This document shows positions 8,854 through 18,006 of a stretch of DNA of 64,000 nucleotides, one piece after another (the first letter of the stretch is position 1; each line of letters starts with the position of its first letter). The notes below the pieces were generated by a model. The model worked only from the letters and a program-made list of their open reading frames with translations, was not told the DNA's origin and ran no database searches. The position numbers were made by a program, and so were the translations under genes. The stretch is from Bacillota bacterium (lineage in GTDB: Bacteria; Bacillota; Clostridia; Acetivibrionales; DSM-1351), in the NCBI GenBank assembly GCA_023416275.1, contig JAEZIB010000199.1:1-64000 (forward strand). The letters run 5' to 3'.

Positions 8854-8885
8854 AGGATTACTCAAAACTGAGTAGTCCTTTATAT
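8854..8885 (+). terminator. terminator after the tail-fibre-like gene
   Basis: AGGATTACTC (8854-8863) pairs with GAGTAGTCCT (8870-8879), with one G-T pair, and TTATATTT follows. Confidence 0.75.
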
Positions 8886-8982
8886 TTCTCAAAATTGAAG
8901 GAATAGTTTCTATAATATATTTTATTTAAATTAACTCACATTTACTATATAATTGCATTAATAATATTTTTGGAGCAAAACC

Positions 8983-9591
8983 ATGAAACTAATTCAAAAA
9001 CTTTCATATACCAGTGCCAACTTCCTAACAAACCAGCTTCAGCAGGATCACCGGAAAAGGTCTGAATACTACTTTGGCTTTCAAGGCATTTACCAGAGCG
9101 TTATCAAGGTGCTGGTTTTAGGAAGCATTGCCCTATTGCTGGGAATTGTAAAACCAATTCTATTTGTAATTCTGGCATTTACATCTTTACGTTTTTTTGC
9201 TGGTGGAACGCATATGGGTACATATCTGAAGTGCTTTCTAATAACCATATTCACGTTTGTACCAGCTTCATTACTAGCTAAATATTTCAGCAAGAATATA
9301 GGCATCACATTTGTTTTTGTTGTATTTGCCATATCAGCTGTTCTGATAGTTCGCTATGCACCTAAAAATAGTCCTTTAAATCAAATATCAGAAAATAGGG
9401 CTAAAACGCTTAGGGTATTAGCAATAGTAACATTATTAGTATGGTTTATAATCTCCGTTTGTTTATATATATTCCAGCAAGCAGTGCCGGCAGTATCTGT
9501 TTGTCTCGGTATACTTCTTGAAGTTAGCTCAATTGTGCCTTTGTTTGAAAAGCTTTATAATAAATTAAACACGATTGGAGCGAAAAGATGA
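8983..9591 (+). CDS. agrB: AgrB-family peptide-processing membrane protease
   Basis: The 202-aa integral membrane protein has the AgrB core FFAGGTHMGTYLKC. His77 and Cys84 fall at the same numbers as the catalytic pair of Staphylococcus aureus AgrB. AgrB cleaves the C-terminal tail of the AgrD propeptide and forms the cyclic (thio)lactone. Several hydrophobic spans follow. The next gene overlaps by four bases (ATGA), so the two are translationally coupled. No AgrD-like frame lies immediately up- or downstream, and no AgrC or AgrA is present. The only AgrD-like peptide in the window is at 21303-21434 on the other strand. Confidence 0.9.
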   Translation: MKLIQKLSYTSANFLTNQLQQDHRKRSEYYFGFQGIYQSVIKVLVLGSIALLLGIVKPILFVILAFTSLRFFAGGTHMGTYLKCFLITIFTFVPASLLAKYFSKNIGITFVFVVFAISAVLIVRYAPKNSPLNQISENRAKTLRVLAIVTLLVWFIISVCLYIFQQAVPAVSVCLGILLEVSSIVPLFEKLYNKLNTIGAKR

Positions 9592-10148
9592 TTGAAACTG
9601 TAATACTTGCTTTGGTCTTTGCACGATTAAAGGGTACTAAATTTAAAGAAGTATTTAAGCATTGGGAGTTCTATCCGGTATTTATAGGTGCATTTACATA
9701 TATATTTTTACAAATCGGCATGTTTAAAGGGGATTATTCTTTATTGGCTTATGCAAATATTTATAAGGCTTTATACTCTGTAGCCATTTTTTTTCTAATA
9801 TATAGATTTAAAATATACAAGCAGGGTTTTATTGGTATTGGGCTAATGTTTGTAGGAATGGGGTTAAATAAGCTCGTTATGTATTTTAATGATTGGAAGA
9901 TGCCAGTATTTCCGACACTGTCGTTGAAAACAGGTTACATAGATATAACTAATCTAAATTCAATTGATGGCTGGCATGTGGTAGGAGATAGTACTACTAG
10001 ATTAAAATTTCTGTCAGATATCTTTGACACAGGGTATTGCGTAATGAGCTTGGGCGATATCCTGGTAAGAGCATTTTTGTTTATCGTGTTATATTATTCT
10101 TTTAAGTCTATAAAAAATAAAAAACTTAAAGCTATGGTTTCATACTGA
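9588..10148 (+). CDS. DUF5317-like membrane protein coupled to agrB
   Basis: This 186-aa protein is mostly hydrophobic, with about five predicted membrane spans and an extracytoplasmic stretch around residues 105-135. It resembles DUF5317 proteins, which have no established function. The start codon overlaps the agrB stop (ATGA), implying a joint role, perhaps in peptide export or maturation. That role is inference from coupling only. One 27-bp palindrome follows 75 bp downstream. Confidence 0.6.
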   Translation: MIETVILALVFARLKGTKFKEVFKHWEFYPVFIGAFTYIFLQIGMFKGDYSLLAYANIYKALYSVAIFFLIYRFKIYKQGFIGIGLMFVGMGLNKLVMYFNDWKMPVFPTLSLKTGYIDITNLNSIDGWHVVGDSTTRLKFLSDIFDTGYCVMSLGDILVRAFLFIVLYYSFKSIKNKKLKAMVSY

Positions 10149-10222
10149 CAATTTAATAATATTAAACTGAAAATAATTATGTACATATATGTATGAGAAA
10201 AATAATTATGCAAAATAAAACT

Positions 10223-10249
10223 AACTTGTGACCAAGTTGGACACAAGTT
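10223..10249 (+). repeat. 27-bp palindrome, copy 1
   Basis: Outer arms AACTTGTG/CACAAGTT and inner arms CCAA/TTGG surround a central G, with an A at both junctions. All arms are perfect. About 30 bp after it, including GTGAATGTTATGTTTT, are shared with copy 3. It lies downstream of the agrB pair. Confidence 0.9.
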
Positions 10250-10321
10250 ATATGAAAAAGTGAATGTTATGTTTTTATGCTATTAAAAATGATTAACTCT
10301 TACACTTTTATGGTGCTAAAA

Positions 10322-10353
10322 CAGCTTTCTATGATTTGTTTCATAGAAAGCTG
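10322..10353 (-). terminator. perfect 13-bp hairpin between convergent genes
   Basis: CAGCTTTCTATGA (10322-10334) pairs perfectly with 10341-10353 around a 6-nt loop. On the minus strand a short TTTT follows. It may serve as a second terminator for the secreted-protein gene at 10412. Confidence 0.5.
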
Positions 10354-10378
10354 AATAAAGATTCCATAATAAATAGAA

Positions 10379-10405
10379 AAGGCTGTCCAATTTATAGACA
10401 GCCTT
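10379..10405 (-). terminator. terminator of the secreted-protein gene
   Basis: AAGGCTGTC and GACAGCCTT form a perfect 9-bp stem immediately after the stop of the minus-strand gene. On that strand it is followed by TTTTCTATTTATT. Confidence 0.8.
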
Positions 10406-10411
10406 AACATA

Positions 10412-10891
10412 TTATCTGTTTTGAACAACAACAATATAGCTTTCAACTCCAGATGGATAATTAAATTCTGGCAATGCTGGTATCTGAGAATCTGTTTGTT
10501 TTATAAGTGGAACATAATACCCAGTCTGTGATATTATAGGGGCTAATTGTCCAGCATTACTTATATAATTATCTATTGAGTGAACAATTTCTCCAGTATT
10601 CTGATTAACAAGTGAAAATTCACTTCTGCACATTGTACTGAATCGTACAGATACAACTATTTGTTGCCCTGCTTTTACAAAGAAACCTCCTTGGTTAGCA
10701 TTATTAGGTAAACCAATTCTTTCTCCTATGCTGATAGGTTGAGGAGGAGAAAAAGCAAATTCCTTGTATGTAAAGTCTCCACTTGAATAATCTGCGGTAC
10801 ATTGCCAAGTAGCGGCATAGGTAGTAAATGGAGTTGCAAATAATACTGCAACCATAAATAGAACGGCAAAGCATTTCAAAGATTTTTTCAT
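10412..10891 (-). CDS. small secreted protein of unknown function
   Basis: The 159-aa product starts with a clear signal peptide: MKKS, a hydrophobic core, and cleavage near TYA-ATW around residue 27. The mature part is about 130 residues, polar, with two Cys (in TWQCTADY and TMCRSEF) that could form a disulfide, and a beta-rich look. I do not recognise a family. It is a single-gene unit with its own terminator, lying between palindrome copies 1 and 2 with another small secreted protein, as if part of a surface-protein cargo module. Confidence 0.6.
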   Translation of the reverse strand: MKKSLKCFAVLFMVAVLFATPFTTYAATWQCTADYSSGDFTYKEFAFSPPQPISIGERIGLPNNANQGGFFVKAGQQIVVSVRFSTMCRSEFSLVNQNTGEIVHSIDNYISNAGQLAPIISQTGYYVPLIKQTDSQIPALPEFNYPSGVESYIVVVQNR

Positions 10892-11027
10892 AATAATATC
10901 ATCCTTTCAGTTTTTTAATTGTATTACCTTAAGTGGAATAAGGTGTAAATAAAAAAGTCTAAAACATAAACGAAGAAAAGTTTCACGCTGACCGAGGAGC
11001 TTCCTATATCTTCATCGGCTCTGGAGT

Positions 11028-11375
11028 TTAGATTGCATCGCCATATTCATCTATTAGATAGCCCCTAGCTATATATCCCGTTTTTCCACCGTAACTAACT
11101 TTATACCAATTTGATAGTACACTTGAAATTGTAACTTTAGTTCCTTCAGGAATTTTAGCTAATATAGTAGAGCTTGTACTTTGTGATGCTCTAAGGTTAA
11201 CACCAACTCCATCATGGGTACATACCCAACCGTATGTAACTGATGCTGCTACAACGACATTTTGAGATGATTTTGCGGTGCTTTCAATAGTTGCTGCATT
11301 AGCTCCTATTGCTAATGTAGAACAGACTGAAACTACTACTGCTAATCCAATCAATTTTCTAAATGCGTATTTCAT
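11028..11375 (-). CDS. secreted bacterial SH3-domain protein
   Basis: This 115-aa protein has a signal peptide (residues 1-27, ending GANA) and one C-terminal SH3b domain. The domain is marked by GVGVNLRASQSTSS, AKIPEGTKV and a WYKVSYGGKTGYI stretch. SH3b domains bind peptidoglycan cross-bridges or other wall ligands. There is no catalytic domain, so it probably binds the wall or competes with a wall enzyme. A strong AGGAGG site precedes the ATG, and a near-consensus promoter lies at 11431-11459. Confidence 0.85.
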   Translation of the reverse strand: MKYAFRKLIGLAVVVSVCSTLAIGANAATIESTAKSSQNVVVAASVTYGWVCTHDGVGVNLRASQSTSSTILAKIPEGTKVTISSVLSNWYKVSYGGKTGYIARGYLIDEYGDAI

Positions 11376-11643
11376 AAATAAAACCTCCTTTGTTATTTTT
11401 TGGTACTAAATTAATAACACTGATATCCGCATTTTAACATATAATAAAAAATATGTAAACATATGGAAGTAAAATTTTTAAATTTGTATTTTTATATTAG
11501 AAAGTATAATTTAAACTGTAATGTTTGCCATAAAATATAGAAATGACTATATAATAGTACTTAATAAAGCAAAGGAAGTTTTAGAATTAAGAAACAAATT
11601 TCATGATAATGGAAAGGTAAAAAGGTGGTTCCTTTATAAAATT
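11376..11643 (+). other. intergenic stretch with no gene
   Basis: Beyond the minus-strand promoter for the SH3 gene I see no frame with a ribosome binding site here. Palindrome copy 2 closes the stretch, followed by an unremarkable 55 bp up to the XRE relic. Confidence 0.5.
11431..11459 (-). promoter_or_regulatory. promoter of the SH3-domain gene
   Basis: On the minus strand, TTTACA (11454-11459) and TAAAAT (11431-11436) are separated by 17 bp. The -10 box is about 56 bp upstream of the ATG. Confidence 0.5.
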
Positions 11644-11670
11644 AACTTGTGACCAACTTGGACACAAGTT
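11644..11670 (+). repeat. 27-bp palindrome, copy 2
   Basis: Same arms as the other copies but with C at the centre (CCAACTTGG), so it equals the reverse complement of the common form at that base. It lies 55 bp beyond the end of the truncated XRE gene. Confidence 0.9.
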
Positions 11671-11725
11671 ATTAGGTAGTGTTTTTTTTATTTAGCTGTA
11701 TACGGTAAATAGTAAGAACTATTAC

Positions 11726-11992
11726 CTATGAATCTAGCAATTTCTCCTGTGTATTAAGCAGCTCTTTACCCATTATTAATAGATACTGCTGCAATTCTGG
11801 GGTGAGATTATTGATAACATCTAAAAATTCTTTCTCGTATGGGGAAGAATTAAACATTTCACCAATGCCAGTACGTATCCAGCGTTCATTGGCATTAAAT
11901 ACTGAACATATTATTTTAATATTTTTATCTGTAAGAACGCGTTTTTCGCTTTCTATCATTGTTATGGATGTTTGCGTTAAGCCTGTTTGATT
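11726..11992 (-). pseudogene. truncated duplicate of the XRE regulator at 14174
   Basis: This stretch repeats the 3' part of the XRE gene at 14174-14500 with about a dozen base differences over some 265 bp. Homology stops abruptly at 11992, so the first third, including the start and the first DNA-binding helices, is missing. A 77-aa frame remains from an internal ATG at 11959, but it lacks most of the helix-turn-helix. With its full-length partner it brackets the SIR2 gene in direct orientation, which suggests that the SIR2 cassette arrived by duplication or recombination at this sequence. Confidence 0.85.
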
Positions 11993-12073
11993 AAATACAA
12001 TATGTTAGAAGACGTAAACATACAGCTAATACGACAAGTTTAAAAATTATATCCATAATTTAGTATAAAATCT

Positions 12074-12102
12074 TTGACTTTTATGCATAGGGAATTCATA
12101 AT
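12074..12102 (+). promoter_or_regulatory. promoter of the SIR2-domain gene
   Basis: TTGACT (12074-12079) and CATAAT (12097-12102) are separated by 17 bp. They sit about 130 bp upstream of the ATG, leaving a long leader in which I see no other feature. Confidence 0.45.
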
Positions 12103-12231
12103 TACATTATAGGTTAAAGTCATTTTTTTAGATATAGGAAAAACACTCAGAATATCAAATGAATTGTAACCAATAGCTAAAAAAGTATATTGGTGTTTAG
12201 ATGATGATTTATAAGAATGTAAGGTGAAAAA

Positions 12232-13791
12232 ATGAAAATTGAGGATGTTATTAGCAAATTTAACACAACTCCTGTACTATTTATTGGTTCGGGGATGTCA
12301 AGAAGATATTTAAATCTGCCTGATTGGAAAGGTTTATTAGAGCATTTTGCAACAATAATTAATGATGATGCTTTTGCTTATAGTGCGTATGAAAATAAAG
12401 CAAAGATTTCAGACTGCAGAGCTGGTATTATGCCAAAAATAGCAGAATTAATTCAGAGGGATTTTGATGAAAAATGGTTTGCTGATCCGAAGATAAGAAC
12501 AGTTGATGATGAAGCATTGGAGCAGATAAAGAATAATGGCTTATCACCATTTAAGGCTGAAATAGCAGCTTTTACTAAGAATAGGACTATCATTGACCTA
12601 AATTATCAAGAAGAAATAAATAAACTTATCCAGATTTCTGAAAAGAGCATAGCAGGAGTAATAACAACCAACTATGATTCTTTCCTAGAAGATAACTTAC
12701 AAGGGTTTACAAAATATGTTGGACAGACACAGTTAATATTTTCGGTGATTCAAGGAGTCGCTGAGATTTATAAAATACATGGCTCAATTGAAAATCCTGA
12801 TAGTATAGTCATAAATGAATCTGATTATGTGAAATTTGATAATAAAAGTGCTTATTTAGCTGCAAAGTTGATGACTATTTTTATGGAATATCCAATTATT
12901 TTTATGGGATATTCTATAAGTGATGTGAACGTGCAAAATATTATTAAGTCTATTGTGAGTTGCTTAGATGAAAAGCATCTTAAAATGTTAGAAGATAGGT
13001 TTGTTTTTGTGGAATACAAGAAAGACATGGTTGGTATAGAGGTTAGTCCATTTACGATTATGGTAGATAACAAACCGCTAGGAATGAGAAAAGTAATACT
13101 AGCAGATTTCATGCCTTTATATAAAGCTATGGAAAACAAGAAGGCAAAACTTCCGGTTAAAATACTGCGTCGGTTTAAGCAAGAGTTATATAATTATACT
13201 ATTACTAATATGCCAACAGCAAATTTAAGAGTAGCCGCTCTGGAAGATGATAGAATTGACGATGAAGAACTGGTGCTGGCGATTGGTAAAGTTTCTGATT
13301 TGGGACTTAAAGGGTTGAGTGGAATTGACGGAAATGAATGGTATCGAAATGTAGTGATAGAAGATTTAGAATTTTCTGCAGATGAGTTGTTGGAGTATGC
13401 ATTTCCAAAAGTGTTAAAAGAAAATTCAGGTAGACTACCAGTTAATAAATATTTAGCTGAAGCAACAAAAGAATTTCCAGAATGCAGAGAACTAGCAAAT
13501 AAGCAGTCTTTTGATACTATCATTTCTCCTACAATTAAAAAGAGCAGGAGCTGTTTGGGTGAATACACATCTGTAAAACAAATTTGGAATCAGGAAAAGA
13601 GTTCATTTGAACGAGCCACTAGATTAATATCACATCTTGAAGAAGATCAAATTAATGTTGGTGAACTTGAAGAGATACTAAAGGAACTTTTTGAGGAAGA
13701 TGTGAATTTATTAAAAAATGTTAATCCTGGAGTAAGAACAAATGTAAGAAGGTTAATTTTGATATATGATTATTTAAAATGGGGAAAATAA
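12232..13791 (+). CDS. SIR2-like domain protein, candidate antiphage NADase
   Basis: The first 280 residues of this 519-aa protein form a SIR2-like NAD-binding domain. Visible motifs are FIGSGMSRRYLNLPDW near residue 18, TTNYDSFLE near 145, KIHGSIE near 182 and IIFMGYSISDVNV near 222. The rest (about 290-519) is helical, acidic and unrecognised. Proteins of this type are not zinc-binding deacetylases; characterised SIR2-domain defence proteins destroy NAD after phage infection and stop cell growth. That activity here is inference. The gene stands alone with its own promoter, between direct repeats of an XRE regulator and palindrome copies 2 and 3, in the manner of a defence cargo cassette. 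Confidence 0.8.
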   Translation: MKIEDVISKFNTTPVLFIGSGMSRRYLNLPDWKGLLEHFATIINDDAFAYSAYENKAKISDCRAGIMPKIAELIQRDFDEKWFADPKIRTVDDEALEQIKNNGLSPFKAEIAAFTKNRTIIDLNYQEEINKLIQISEKSIAGVITTNYDSFLEDNLQGFTKYVGQTQLIFSVIQGVAEIYKIHGSIENPDSIVINESDYVKFDNKSAYLAAKLMTIFMEYPIIFMGYSISDVNVQNIIKSIVSCLDEKHLKMLEDRFVFVEYKKDMVGIEVSPFTIMVDNKPLGMRKVILADFMPLYKAMENKKAKLPVKILRRFKQELYNYTITNMPTANLRVAALEDDRIDDEELVLAIGKVSDLGLKGLSGIDGNEWYRNVVIEDLEFSADELLEYAFPKVLKENSGRLPVNKYLAEATKEFPECRELANKQSFDTIISPTIKKSRSCLGEYTSVKQIWNQEKSSFERATRLISHLEEDQINVGELEEILKELFEEDVNLLKNVNPGVRTNVRRLILIYDYLKWGK

Positions 13792-14077
13792 AAGAGCTTC
13801 CTGACTCAAGCATTTGTAAACAAACACCATACAGGAAACCCCCTTTTAAGCTTAACGCACCTAGCAGAATTAGCACCTATAAATAGACACCTCTCTGTTC
13901 AGCACTATATTAACTTATGCTTTATAAACTTAATTATACATAATATAGTGTGAGTTGTAAATTAATTACGAAAAAAATGTTACAGTTCAGCGACTTAATT
14001 TAGATTATTTGAAAGCATAAACACAATATATTTCGTTAATTGACGGGATTGTAAAAACATAAAAATGACTATCAAAT
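13792..14077 (+). other. intergenic stretch after the SIR2 gene
   Basis: TTCCTG and CAGGAA sit about 30 bp apart just after the stop and could form a weak stem before CCCCCTTTT. Nothing else gene-like is visible before palindrome copy 3 at 14078. Confidence 0.35.
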
Positions 14078-14104
14078 AACTTGTGACCAAGTTGGACACA
14101 AGTT
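14078..14104 (+). repeat. 27-bp palindrome, copy 3
   Basis: Identical to copy 1 over the 27 bp, and the 30 bp after it are similar too (GTGAATGTTATGTTTT). It lies 70 bp beyond the end of the full XRE gene, the same relation as copy 2 to the truncated XRE gene. Confidence 0.9.
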
Positions 14105-14173
14105 ATTTGAAAATGTGAATGTTATGTTTTCTTGATTCACATGGTATCAATCTCAGGTTTAATCGGCATTTAC

Positions 14174-14500
14174 CTATAAATCTAGCAATTTCTCCTGTGT
14201 ATTAAGCAGCTCTTTAGCCATTATTAATAGGTACTGTTGCAATTCTGGTGTAAGATTATTGATAACATCTAAAAATTCTTTCTCATAGGGGGAAGAATTA
14301 AACATTTCACCATTGCCAGTACGTATCCAGCGTTCATAGGCATTAAATACTGAACATATTATTTTAATATTTTTATCTGTAAGAACGCGTTTTTCGCTTT
14401 CTATCATTGTTAAGGATGTTTGCGTTAAGCCTATTTGATTTGCAAAATCTGTCTGATTTAAACCCAGTTTTTTTCTAATCATTTTAATGCGAGTATGCAT
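14174..14500 (-). CDS. XRE-family transcriptional regulator
   Basis: The 108-aa protein has an N-terminal HTH_XRE domain (residues 5-60: KKLGLNQTDFANQIGLTQTS and an MIESEKR turn), a WIRTGNGEMF motif, and a helical C-terminus that may dimerise. It probably represses genes in this accessory region. AAGGAGT lies upstream of the ATG on the minus strand. The truncated copy at 11726 derives from it or from a close relative. Confidence 0.88.
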   Translation of the reverse strand: MHTRIKMIRKKLGLNQTDFANQIGLTQTSLTMIESEKRVLTDKNIKIICSVFNAYERWIRTGNGEMFNSSPYEKEFLDVINNLTPELQQYLLIMAKELLNTQEKLLDL

Positions 14501-14692
14501 ATAAATATACTCCTTTTTTTTATTTGTAATAAAATAATATCATTAACTTAATAAAATTTCAACATAACTTTTTTATTAATTATTAATAATGTAATAATAG
14601 TTTGTTATGTAAGCAATATTACTTGTTGAGATATACAAAAACAACTGATTTGGTATCCAATAAAAAATTTTGAAAAAAATGTTAAAAAATTA

Positions 14693-14721
14693 TTGACTAA
14701 GTATTAAGTATGTGATAAAAT
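14693..14721 (+). promoter_or_regulatory. promoter of the SLH operon
   Basis: TTGACT (14693-14698) and TAAAAT (14716-14721) are 17 bp apart. The 450-bp stretch 14501-14953 holds this promoter and a leader of about 230 bp with an isolated AAAGGCGG site, but no credible gene. Confidence 0.5.
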
Positions 14722-14953
14722 AAAATTACATACACCATAAAATTGGTATAAATGCAAGGAATTAACAAATTATACAATTCAAATAAGAAAGGCGGTGAAT
14801 CCACAAATTAATTAACTATTATAGAAATAAGCAAATCATATCTAGAATACTTTTATTGAAATAAATTTTAAGCAGAGCTGTAACTAGAAATAAACTAATA
14901 AATAAAATTCAGGCAATCTAAAATTTTATAATACAGAAGGAGCGTGTCATCTT

Positions 14954-15973
14954 ATGAAAAATGTAATTGAAAAAGCAATTAGTGTAGTTGTAATTTTTTC
15001 GATTATGCTTGTACTAAGCAATTCTACTGCTATAGCTGCAAGCAACAAATCCTTTACAGATGTAAAAGCCGGTAGCTGGTACAAGGACCATGTTGATAAT
15101 ATCTCATCGAGGGGAATTATTACGGGGTATGGCAATGGTAAATTTGGACCCAATGACAAATTACAAGTGGATCACTTAATAACAATGATGATTAAGGCAA
15201 ATAAGCTGCAAGTTAAAAAAGAACCAGGAGATAAATACTGGGCTGCTCCATACATTAGAAAAGCCACAGAATTGGGATGGGTAAAGGAAGGCGAATTCAC
15301 AGAATATAATATAAACATTACCAGAGAACAAATATCCAGAATTATAGCACGAGCCATGACGGACTATCCTAACAATTATCAGGATTATAAGTCATTAATA
15401 AAAGACTTTAATACTATTGATGTGAATTTTAGAGATTATATCCTGAAGGTATATGCCAAAGGTATAGTTGCTGGATATACTGACGGAGCTTTCAAATCAA
15501 TTAATAATGCAACCAGAGCTGAAGCAGCAGCAATGATAGTAAAATATCTTGAACCCTCAAAAAGGACTGAATATCCAATCGTAATAGGTGATACTCAGCA
15601 GGTAATAAACGGCTTTGTAACTGGTATTGTGGGAAAAACATCATCTCTCTCATTTATAGAGGGGGAAGATTTAAATGTTATGGGTGATAGCTATCCATAT
15701 ATACAGATGAGTGTAGGGCTATATTATGATGCTGATAGGACAAAGGATATGGAACAGCGAGAAATACAGTTTGCCGAGGTTAGGAAAATACTTACTCAAA
15801 AGATTGATGCAAAGACTGTAGATGCCGCCATTGCATACGGAAAAATAAAAAAAGCTATGAATGAAAGAGTTAATTATGATAAGGATTTTATAGGTTCAGG
15901 ATATCGTATATGTGTTTCATCCTATTATATGGACGAAGACATAACTTTTACAATATATAAGGCTCACGATTAG
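14954..15973 (+). CDS. S-layer-homology domain surface protein
   Basis: The 339-aa protein has a signal peptide (residues 1-29, ending AIAA) and then three SLH repeats over about residues 32-200. These are marked by SFTDVKAGSWYKDHV, GIITGYGNGKFGPN, and AKGIVAGYTDGAF with RAEAAAMIVKYL. SLH repeats anchor proteins to secondary wall polymers. The C-terminal 130 residues are unrecognised. AGAAGGAG precedes the ATG. It is followed 10 bp later by a secreted protein, so the two probably work together on the cell surface. Confidence 0.9.
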   Translation: MKNVIEKAISVVVIFSIMLVLSNSTAIAASNKSFTDVKAGSWYKDHVDNISSRGIITGYGNGKFGPNDKLQVDHLITMMIKANKLQVKKEPGDKYWAAPYIRKATELGWVKEGEFTEYNINITREQISRIIARAMTDYPNNYQDYKSLIKDFNTIDVNFRDYILKVYAKGIVAGYTDGAFKSINNATRAEAAAMIVKYLEPSKRTEYPIVIGDTQQVINGFVTGIVGKTSSLSFIEGEDLNVMGDSYPYIQMSVGLYYDADRTKDMEQREIQFAEVRKILTQKIDAKTVDAAIAYGKIKKAMNERVNYDKDFIGSGYRICVSSYYMDEDITFTIYKAHD

Positions 15974-15983
15974 GAGGGATTTT

Positions 15984-17354
15984 ATGAATTGCTTAAAGAA
16001 ATATGTATTGCTTGCTCTGGCAGGTATTGTAGCAGTATCTCCAGCTACAACTTATGCTGCTATAGACCAAACCTACAGCAAATATAATAAGGATATTTAT
16101 GAGATATATAAGAAATATACCAAAGAAAATGGAGAATTTAATATTAATGATGTGGATACATATTTTTACTCGCTTAAAAATAAAAATGATAAGCCTTTAA
16201 ATCTTAAAGTATTAAAGGAAGGTAGTTCTAGCATTTACGATGTACTGAATGGTTCATATTTCGTTTATGGCTATCCCTTTGGGGCTGAAAGAAACAGACC
16301 AAGCACATTAACATATGATGTCAGCTTGAGAGGAGACACCGAAAACCAATATATGGGAGAAGATAATCTGGGTGCATATTTTGATAACCCAGCGTTTCCG
16401 TGGAGAACCTGGATAATGGAAGGAAAGGCATTGAAGGACTGGGATTTTATAAAGAGACCATGGAGAGAAGAGGATATAATAACTAAATATAAATTAAACA
16501 AAAATGGTAGTTCATTTTACGATACAAACGTAAATCTCATGCTAAATATAAAAGTGGGTATTTATGCTAAATACATATATTTAAGTGCAAAGGAAACAAT
16601 ACAAAGCTTGTCAAATGAGCAAATGAATAAATCAATTTACTTCGGTAAGGTTATTACTGGTGCTACATTGCTTGATGCATTCAATTTCGCAGATCCTACA
16701 GTGTTCAAAACGAAGGGCGGTACATGGAAGGACTATGTATATATTCTTTCCCCGCCGACAACATCTACATGGGGCACTGGCTATATGTTTCACAAGTATA
16801 CAAGCAGTGATAATAAGGAGGTCATAGACTATATAACCGTTCCTCTAGCACCCTTTGATTTAGTCAAAAAGCTGGAGAATGAAATGCCAAAGTACACAGA
16901 CAATATTGACGGCTGCTTTTTGTCTGAGCCTGTAAAGGAAGGAAATAACATGGTTGCGTATGTTATCAGAGCTCCTAGATTTGAAATAGATTCTCCTGTA
17001 AAGACTAATATGACTGTCTGGCTAAAAGAAAATTTAGATGAATCACAGGAATTTGACAACCAGACCAATTTGGGAAAAAAGCTTTTTGAGGGAGAAGTAT
17101 ATTTTACAAAGGACATGCCCTATTGGATATACAAAGTTACATATCCTGTACCCCAAAAAGGGAAGATAAGCGGAATATATGTTAAGACTGGAAATCAGAA
17201 AAGCATTGTGAGTAATTCCGTATGGTATGCAAGCTCAGGAAGCTTAATGGGATCTTCTCATACAACCTCAAAAGATACTGAGCTAGTGGATTGGATGCCG
17301 TGGGAGAAGATAGAGTCGGATACACAGTATAAGATTAAAAAGCAAGCAAAATAA
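15984..17354 (+). CDS. secreted protein of unknown family, partner of the SLH protein
   Basis: This 456-aa protein has a signal peptide (cleavage near TYAA, residue 26) and a large mature part rich in Tyr, Trp and Asn. No repeat or known catalytic motif is seen. GAGGGAT lies just before the ATG, only 10 bp after the SLH gene, so the pair forms one transcript closed by the terminator at 17455. It may be displayed with or through the SLH partner. Family unrecognised. Confidence 0.6.
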   Translation: MNCLKKYVLLALAGIVAVSPATTYAAIDQTYSKYNKDIYEIYKKYTKENGEFNINDVDTYFYSLKNKNDKPLNLKVLKEGSSSIYDVLNGSYFVYGYPFGAERNRPSTLTYDVSLRGDTENQYMGEDNLGAYFDNPAFPWRTWIMEGKALKDWDFIKRPWREEDIITKYKLNKNGSSFYDTNVNLMLNIKVGIYAKYIYLSAKETIQSLSNEQMNKSIYFGKVITGATLLDAFNFADPTVFKTKGGTWKDYVYILSPPTTSTWGTGYMFHKYTSSDNKEVIDYITVPLAPFDLVKKLENEMPKYTDNIDGCFLSEPVKEGNNMVAYVIRAPRFEIDSPVKTNMTVWLKENLDESQEFDNQTNLGKKLFEGEVYFTKDMPYWIYKVTYPVPQKGKISGIYVKTGNQKSIVSNSVWYASSGSLMGSSHTTSKDTELVDWMPWEKIESDTQYKIKKQAK

Positions 17355-17454
17355 ATGAGAGTTTAAAACTAGAAAAAAGACTATCCGAATTTTTGAAGTA
17401 TTTAATCAAATAATCATCAGAGCTATAAAGTTAAACTATCGAGAATGAATTAGG

Positions 17455-17505
17455 AATCACACTTATTGTAATATATATAAATTTTATAATGAGTGTGATT
17501 TTTAA
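17455..17505 (+). terminator. terminator of the SLH operon
   Basis: AATCACACTTATT (17455-17467) pairs with AATGAGTGTGATT (17488-17500), with one G-T pair, and TTTAAT follows. The 250 bp between here and the next promoter hold nothing I can name. Confidence 0.6.
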
Positions 17506-17760
17506 TAGCGTTTTTGAGCTAACTCAAATTTAGTACTATATTTAAGGCTATATATTTGGTTAATGTACTTTGTACAACATTCGAACAGTTAACTAGTTTA
17601 CATGGCGAATCAATTTAGGTGAAAGTAAAAAGACAATAATTAATACATTGATGGTGATGAGGAGCTGATAATAAATCCAACTCCTTCTGGTTCGAAAAAA
17701 AATTATCGCAAATGGAATTATATTATAATCACATTGTATGACAATTTAGTTCAATTCACA

Positions 17761-17789
17761 TTGACGGATTGCATAAGAACGAATAAAAT
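17761..17789 (+). promoter_or_regulatory. promoter of the FRG-DUF262 pair
   Basis: TTGACG (17761-17766) and TAAAAT (17784-17789) are separated by 17 bp, about 218 bp upstream of the FRG gene. No other gene lies in between. Confidence 0.45.
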
Positions 17790-18006
17790 AGTAATTGGAA
17801 ATAATTTTCAAAAATCATGAAAATAATGAATATTTATATAAATTGAAAGTAAACTTATCCTGATTAAAGTGGGTGGTTGTATGGTTAAAAATGTTGTTTA
17901 ATGCGTTTTTGTTCATATAGTAGATTAAGCAATGATGGGATTTACTTGGTGGCGTTGTTAGTTCGTAGAGAGTAATGATAAAATATTTATTAAAGAGGTT
18001 AGAAAT

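Noticed and set aside
14752..14811. 19-codon frame upstream of the SLH gene
   Set aside because: No ribosome binding site at its ATG. It is best read as an untranslated leader.
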